NCBI GenBank assembly: GCA_023441105.1 | Contig: JAEZQX010000007.1 | Location: forward strand, 1 to 15,378 | DNA length: 15,378 bases | DNA from: Pseudomonadota bacterium | GTDB lineage: Bacteria; Pseudomonadota; Gammaproteobacteria; Burkholderiales; Burkholderiaceae | Direction: 5' to 3' | Shown here: positions 11,884 to 15,378 of the stretch, piece by piece | Numbering within the stretch: the stretch's first letter is position 1 | Layout: each line of letters opens with the position of its first letter | Made by a program: the position numbers and the translations under genes | Notes under the pieces: model-generated | Told to the model about the DNA's origin: nothing | What the model saw: the letters and a program-made list of their open reading frames with translations, nothing else | The model's database searches: none

Positions 11884-14259
11884 ATGGAACAGGGATCGAA
11901 GTCGATCATCGGCGCAGCCGGCGGGGACGCCGCCGGCGGCGCGACCAGCGGGACTGCCTTCGGGACGACCATCGGCATCGGGGCCGATGCGGCCTATCGG
12001 CCGGCAGCGCTGGCCCATGCCCAGCCGCTGGACCTGCTGGCCACGCGCTTCGCGCTGCAGGCCATCATTTCGCTGGGCCCCAAGTTCAACCTGCGCCGCG
12101 ACGTCAACAACCTGGTGACCCTTGCCGGTCGCCACCTGGTCTGGCCGCTGGCGGTGCTGGGCCGGCTGCAGGCGTTCCTCGGGCGCCGCTGCGCCGAGGT
12201 GCCGGCCTGGCTGGGGGCTGCCCGGCTGGCGCCGGACGACTTCATGGCACGGCACGGCTGCTGGAACGGGCTCTACGACGATTCGTCCATCTACTACTAC
12301 CTGGACGAATTCGTGAAGCTCAGCAGCAAGGACCTGCTGGCGGTCTTCAGCGCGACGGTGCACGACATGTCGCTGCGCCTGGCCGCCCAGCCGATCCGCC
12401 TGGTGGGCAACATCGACATGCTGAGCCATGTGCTGGGCCTCAACGACGCGGAGCGCGCGGTGCTGCTGCATGCCGCATTGTGCAAGTACCAGCGCGACCT
12501 GCGGCCGGTGCTGGTCGACTGCAAGGCGGGCAGCGCCCAGGAAGCCTATGCGATGCTGGCGAGCGTCCTAACCTGCGACGCCGGCGAGGTGGCGGCGGCA
12601 TTGCGGGTCGGCGGCCGGCTGGAGTCGCTCGGGCTGATCGATACCCCGATCGCCGAGCATGCGATCACCGATCTCGCCGACCTGATGAGGGTGTCGGACA
12701 AGCTGCTGGCGGTGCTCACCGCCGAATACGCCTCCGAAGCCGACATGATGGCGGCCTTCACCCGGCCGGCCGGCGACACGTCGCTCGATCTCGACGACTT
12801 TCCCCATGTCGCCGAGGACGCCCGCTATCTCACGGCGCTGCTGAAGGCGGCGGTGGCCGGCGAGGCCGGCGTGAACATCCTGCTGTACGGACCACCGGGC
12901 ACCGGCAAGACCGAATTCGCCAAGCTGATGGCGCGGCTTGCCGGCTGCGAGCTCTACGAGGTCGACTGTCTCGATCGCGAAGGCAACAGCCTGTCGGGCA
13001 AGGAGCGCTACCGCTCGTTGCAGGTGTCGCAGGCGTTCCTGCGCGGCCGCGGGGGCACGGCCATCCTCTTCGACGAGGTGGAGGACGTCTTTCCGCCGAT
13101 CAGCGAGAAGCCGACCCACGGCTTCGGCCTGGAGGATTCACGCGCCGCCGCCGTCAACGGCAAGGCCTGGGTCAACCGGACCCTCGAGCAGAACCCGGTG
13201 CCCACCATCTGGATCTCCAACTCGATCAGCCAGATCGATCCCGCCTACCGGCGCCGCTTCCAGTTCCATCTCGAGCTGGCCAATCCGCCGCAGCGGGTGC
13301 GCGAGAACATCGCCCGCAAGCACCTGGCCGACCTCGACCTGCCGGAAGACTTCATCGTCAAGGTGGCGGCGCGACGGCTGGTGACGCCGGCGCAGATCCA
13401 GTCGGCCGCGCGCTTCGCCCGGCTCACCCGCGGCGAGCTGGGCGAGGACATCCAGGCGCTGGTGGAGCGCCAGCTCGATCGCTCCGACCGGGCGCTGGGC
13501 AACCTGGCGGCGCAGGCGCAGCGCGATGCGCCGACCCGCTACGACCTGTCGCTGCTCAACGTCGAGACGCGATTTCCGATCGCGCGGATCATTGCGGCGC
13601 TGAAGGAGCGGCCGCGGGCGACGTTGTGCTTCTACGGCATGCCCGGCACCGGCAAGACCGCGCTGGCCGAACACCTGGCGGGCGAGCTCGACAAGCCGCT
13701 GATGATCAGGCGCGCCTCCGACCTGGTCAGCAAGTACGTCGGGGAGACCGAGCAGCAGATGGCGCGAATGTTCGAGGAGGCGGGCCGCGAGGGCGCGGTG
13801 CTGCTGCTCGACGAGGCCGATTCGTTCCTGCAGAACCGCCAGCTGGCGGTGCGCAACTACGAGGTGACCGAGGTCAACGAGATGCTGCAGGGCATGGAGC
13901 GGTTCGACGGCATCTTCATCTGCACCACCAATCTGTTCGACCGGATCGACGAGGCGGCGCTGCGGCGCTTCGCGTTCAAGCTGCGCTTCCTGCCGCTGCT
14001 GCCGGAACAACGCGAGCAGATGTTCATCGTCGAGGCGCTGGGCGGCGACGGGTCGCTGCTGACCGACGAGATCCGCCACGGGCTGGCCCGGCTCGACCTG
14101 CTCACGCCGGGTGACTTCGCTGCCGTGGTGCGCCAGTACCGGCTGCTCGCCGATTCGCCCACGCCGCTGGAGTTCCTGGACCAGCTGGCGCGCGAGCATC
14201 GCGCCAAGCCGGACGTGCGCTTCAGCAAGCCGCTCGGCTTCCTGAACCAGCCGGGCTGA
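11884..14259 (+). CDS. Tandem AAA+ ATPase (two AAA modules) of unknown role
   Basis: This 791-residue cytosolic ATPase has two complete AAA+ modules. Module 1: Walker A GPPGTGKT (336-343), Walker B AILFDEVED with Asp397/Glu398, sensor-1 Asn446, and Arg456-458 as finger candidates. Module 2: Walker A GMPGTGKT (585-592), Walker B VLLLDEADSF with Asp643/Glu644, sensor-1 Asn683, and Arg694-695. SKYVGETEQQMARMF in module 2 is the CDC48/SpoVK-type pore-side segment. Residues 1-40 are Gly/Ala-rich and probably disordered. Residues about 45-300 are helical, and LNDAERAVLLHAAL near 186 recalls the helical/winged region before AAA domains in other SpoVK-like ATPases (inference). Both modules look catalytically intact, so it is probably an unfoldase or remodelling machine; the client is not evident. 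The ATG at 11884 has only a weak GCAGG before it. It is divergent from the GntR operon. Confidence 0.88.
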   Translation: MEQGSKSIIGAAGGDAAGGATSGTAFGTTIGIGADAAYRPAALAHAQPLDLLATRFALQAIISLGPKFNLRRDVNNLVTLAGRHLVWPLAVLGRLQAFLGRRCAEVPAWLGAARLAPDDFMARHGCWNGLYDDSSIYYYLDEFVKLSSKDLLAVFSATVHDMSLRLAAQPIRLVGNIDMLSHVLGLNDAERAVLLHAALCKYQRDLRPVLVDCKAGSAQEAYAMLASVLTCDAGEVAAALRVGGRLESLGLIDTPIAEHAITDLADLMRVSDKLLAVLTAEYASEADMMAAFTRPAGDTSLDLDDFPHVAEDARYLTALLKAAVAGEAGVNILLYGPPGTGKTEFAKLMARLAGCELYEVDCLDREGNSLSGKERYRSLQVSQAFLRGRGGTAILFDEVEDVFPPISEKPTHGFGLEDSRAAAVNGKAWVNRTLEQNPVPTIWISNSISQIDPAYRRRFQFHLELANPPQRVRENIARKHLADLDLPEDFIVKVAARRLVTPAQIQSAARFARLTRGELGEDIQALVERQLDRSDRALGNLAAQAQRDAPTRYDLSLLNVETRFPIARIIAALKERPRATLCFYGMPGTGKTALAEHLAGELDKPLMIRRASDLVSKYVGETEQQMARMFEEAGREGAVLLLDEADSFLQNRQLAVRNYEVTEVNEMLQGMERFDGIFICTTNLFDRIDEAALRRFAFKLRFLPLLPEQREQMFIVEALGGDGSLLTDEIRHGLARLDLLTPGDFAAVVRQYRLLADSPTPLEFLDQLAREHRAKPDVRFSKPLGFLNQPG

Positions 14260-14271
14260 CCGGCGCGCCGG
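14260..14271. terminator. GC palindrome between convergent genes
   Basis: CCGGCGCGCCGG is a perfect 12-bp palindrome directly after the AAA+ stop codon, in the 18-base gap to the convergent hydrolase gene. It has no T-run, so a terminator role is only possible. Confidence 0.3.
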
Positions 14272-14277
14272 CAGGCT

Positions 14278-15378
14278 TCAGCCGCGATAGGGCAGCCGCT
14301 CGCCCAGCAGGCGCCGCCAGAGCCAGCTCAGCGAGCTGCGGATGTCGATCGCTTGCGGCACCAACACCGGAGCCGCGGCCGGTGTCCCCGCGCCGCTCTC
14401 CGGAGCCGCCGCGACTCCCTGCCGCGCGGTGCCCGGACCTTCCTCCCGGCCGCAGGCGCGGGCGGGGGCCTCCGTCGCAGCCGTCGGACACGAAGGCTCC
14501 GGCAGCTTGAAGGTGAAGGTGTAGTTCGGCTCCTGGCCCATGCGCAGATCGCTGATCTGCAGCACGCCGTCCTCGCGTCGCATGCGGAAGAATCCGTGGC
14601 TGAACCAGGCGATCCGGTTCACATGCCAGTCGTGCCGGTAGCGCTGGAACAGGTCGAGGCCGCGCGGGTGGCGGTCGAAGGCGATGTCGCTGCCGCGGTC
14701 GAGCAGCGAATGGAAGCCCTCCAGGTAGCTGTCGCCGTCGATGGCGAGCACCCGCCATAGCACCGTGTTGAAGGGCGTCGGCACGACCAGCAGTCGTTCG
14801 CTCGCCAGTCCCTGGTGGCGCAGCGAAGCCTGCGCGAGCGAGGTGACATGCGCCTGGACGACGACGCTCCAGGCGAGGTAGCCGCTCGCCAGCGCAAGGC
14901 CCAGCAGGTTCCAGCGGCGTCCGGCCCCGGGCCGCGCGCGTGCCGCCAGGGCGGCGGCGGCCAGGCCGAAGACCAGCAGCAAGGTGTAGACCGGGTCGAT
15001 CACGAAGATGCTGCCGACCGCGAACGGATGGTCGGTGAACGGCAAGCCCAACTGCGTGCCGTAGATCGTCAGCCAGTCGAGCAGCGGATGGGTGACCAGG
15101 GCCAGCCAGGTGGCCAGCCACCAGCGCCGGAAGCTTGCGCCTTCGCGGTGCAGCCGGTGGACCAGCCAGGCGAGCAGCGGCGACAGCAGCGTCAGGTAGA
15201 AGAGCGCGTGGCTTTCGGTCCGGTGAAAGGTCATGTTGCGGATCGGGTCGCCGTGGTCGATCAGCACGTCGAGGTCGGGCAGGGTCCCGCAAAGGCCGCC
15301 CCACAGGGCGGACTTCCAGATGCCGACGCGTCGCCCCATCACCGCGACGCCGACCGCCGAACCGAGCGCAACCTGGGT
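14278..15378 (-). CDS. Membrane-bound metal-dependent hydrolase, YdjM family (5' end outside window)
   Basis: The frame is open to the right edge and its first visible residues (TQVALGSAVGVAVMGRRVGI) match the usual N-terminus of the family, which starts with MD-x-x-TQ. The true start is therefore a few codons beyond the window; 366 residues are visible. The family signature is present: LPDLDVL, then HRTESH (His52 and His57) and THPLLDW (His97, Asp101), probable metal ligands. Several hydrophobic helices occur in the first 190 residues. The C-terminal half is soluble and contains a low-complexity Ala/Pro/Gly linker (about residues 293-341) before a basic amphipathic tail, SLSWLWRRLLGERLPYRG. 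YdjM in E. coli is LexA-regulated; the reaction of the family is not well defined. It is convergent with the AAA+ gene. Confidence 0.87.
   Translation of the reverse strand, partial: TQVALGSAVGVAVMGRRVGIWKSALWGGLCGTLPDLDVLIDHGDPIRNMTFHRTESHALFYLTLLSPLLAWLVHRLHREGASFRRWWLATWLALVTHPLLDWLTIYGTQLGLPFTDHPFAVGSIFVIDPVYTLLLVFGLAAAALAARARPGAGRRWNLLGLALASGYLAWSVVVQAHVTSLAQASLRHQGLASERLLVVPTPFNTVLWRVLAIDGDSYLEGFHSLLDRGSDIAFDRHPRGLDLFQRYRHDWHVNRIAWFSHGFFRMRREDGVLQISDLRMGQEPNYTFTFKLPEPSCPTAATEAPARACGREEGPGTARQGVAAAPESGAGTPAAAPVLVPQAIDIRSSLSWLWRRLLGERLPYRG

Noticed and set aside
11676..11978. N-terminal extension of the GntR regulator
   Set aside because: It would cross the palindromic operator and the start of the AAA+ gene and has no similarity to GntR proteins; the ATG at 11675 gives a standard length.
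15340..15342. GTG (or ATG at 15339) as the start of the YdjM-type hydrolase
   Set aside because: The 12 codons before it are in frame and match the conserved family N-terminus, so the gene is cut by the window edge.
1..15378. Mobile element, CRISPR, toxin-antitoxin or phage-defence island
   Set aside because: I saw no transposase, integrase, terminal inverted repeats, repeat-spacer arrays or paired small genes. The AAA+ ATPase alone does not make a defence system.

Overview
The window is GC-rich, densely packed bacterial chromosome with short intergenic gaps; the longest is about 265 bases. The gene set suggests a betaproteobacterium, probably Burkholderiales: an RnfB-type ferredoxin without a membrane helix, an intracellular PHB depolymerase with a catalytic cysteine, a 7Fe ferredoxin FdxA divergent from pncB, and an L-aspartate dehydrogenase. 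The organism is inferred from protein motifs and gene order, not from a database search. I see no tRNA, rRNA, CRISPR array, transposase or integrase.

Region 1 (1-2340, minus strand): fdxA, then phaZ, then the start of an RsxB-like ferredoxin that runs off the left edge and begins inside the 3' end of phaZ. Region 2 (2340-4625, plus strand): pncB (nicotinate salvage to NAD) joined by an ATGA overlap to a D-2-hydroxyacid dehydrogenase. The fdxA/pncB divergent gap holds a tandem 12-bp repeat and a perfect 16-bp palindrome. Region 3 (4674-7782, minus strand): a sugar-nucleotidyltransferase-like gene coupled by an ATGA overlap to a 2H phosphoesterase (2'-5' RNA ligase-like), then an acyl-CoA-binding protein and a small autotransporter-type outer-membrane barrel. 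Region 4 (7886-8734, plus strand): nadX, which appears to have a leaderless promoter.

Region 5 (8731-11788, minus strand) is the most operon-like accessory module: a GntR/FCD regulator, then a phytanoyl-CoA-dioxygenase-family Fe(II)/2-oxoglutarate enzyme with EctD-like motifs, then a Rossmann-SAF (DRL-like) NAD(P)-dependent oxidoreductase. A perfect TCTGTATACAGA palindrome upstream of the regulator is a good operator candidate. The module reads as a self-regulated oxidative catabolic or tailoring operon of unknown substrate. Region 6 (11884-14259, plus strand) is a 791-residue tandem AAA+ ATPase divergent from that operon. Region 7 is a YdjM-type membrane metal-dependent hydrolase that enters from the right edge.

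The best candidates for undescribed biology are the GntR-dioxygenase-oxidoreductase operon, the solitary tandem AAA+ ATPase beside it, and the translationally coupled nucleotidyltransferase/2H phosphoesterase pair. Two NAD-biosynthesis genes (pncB, nadX) both have a -10-like element directly before the start codon and no Shine-Dalgarno.
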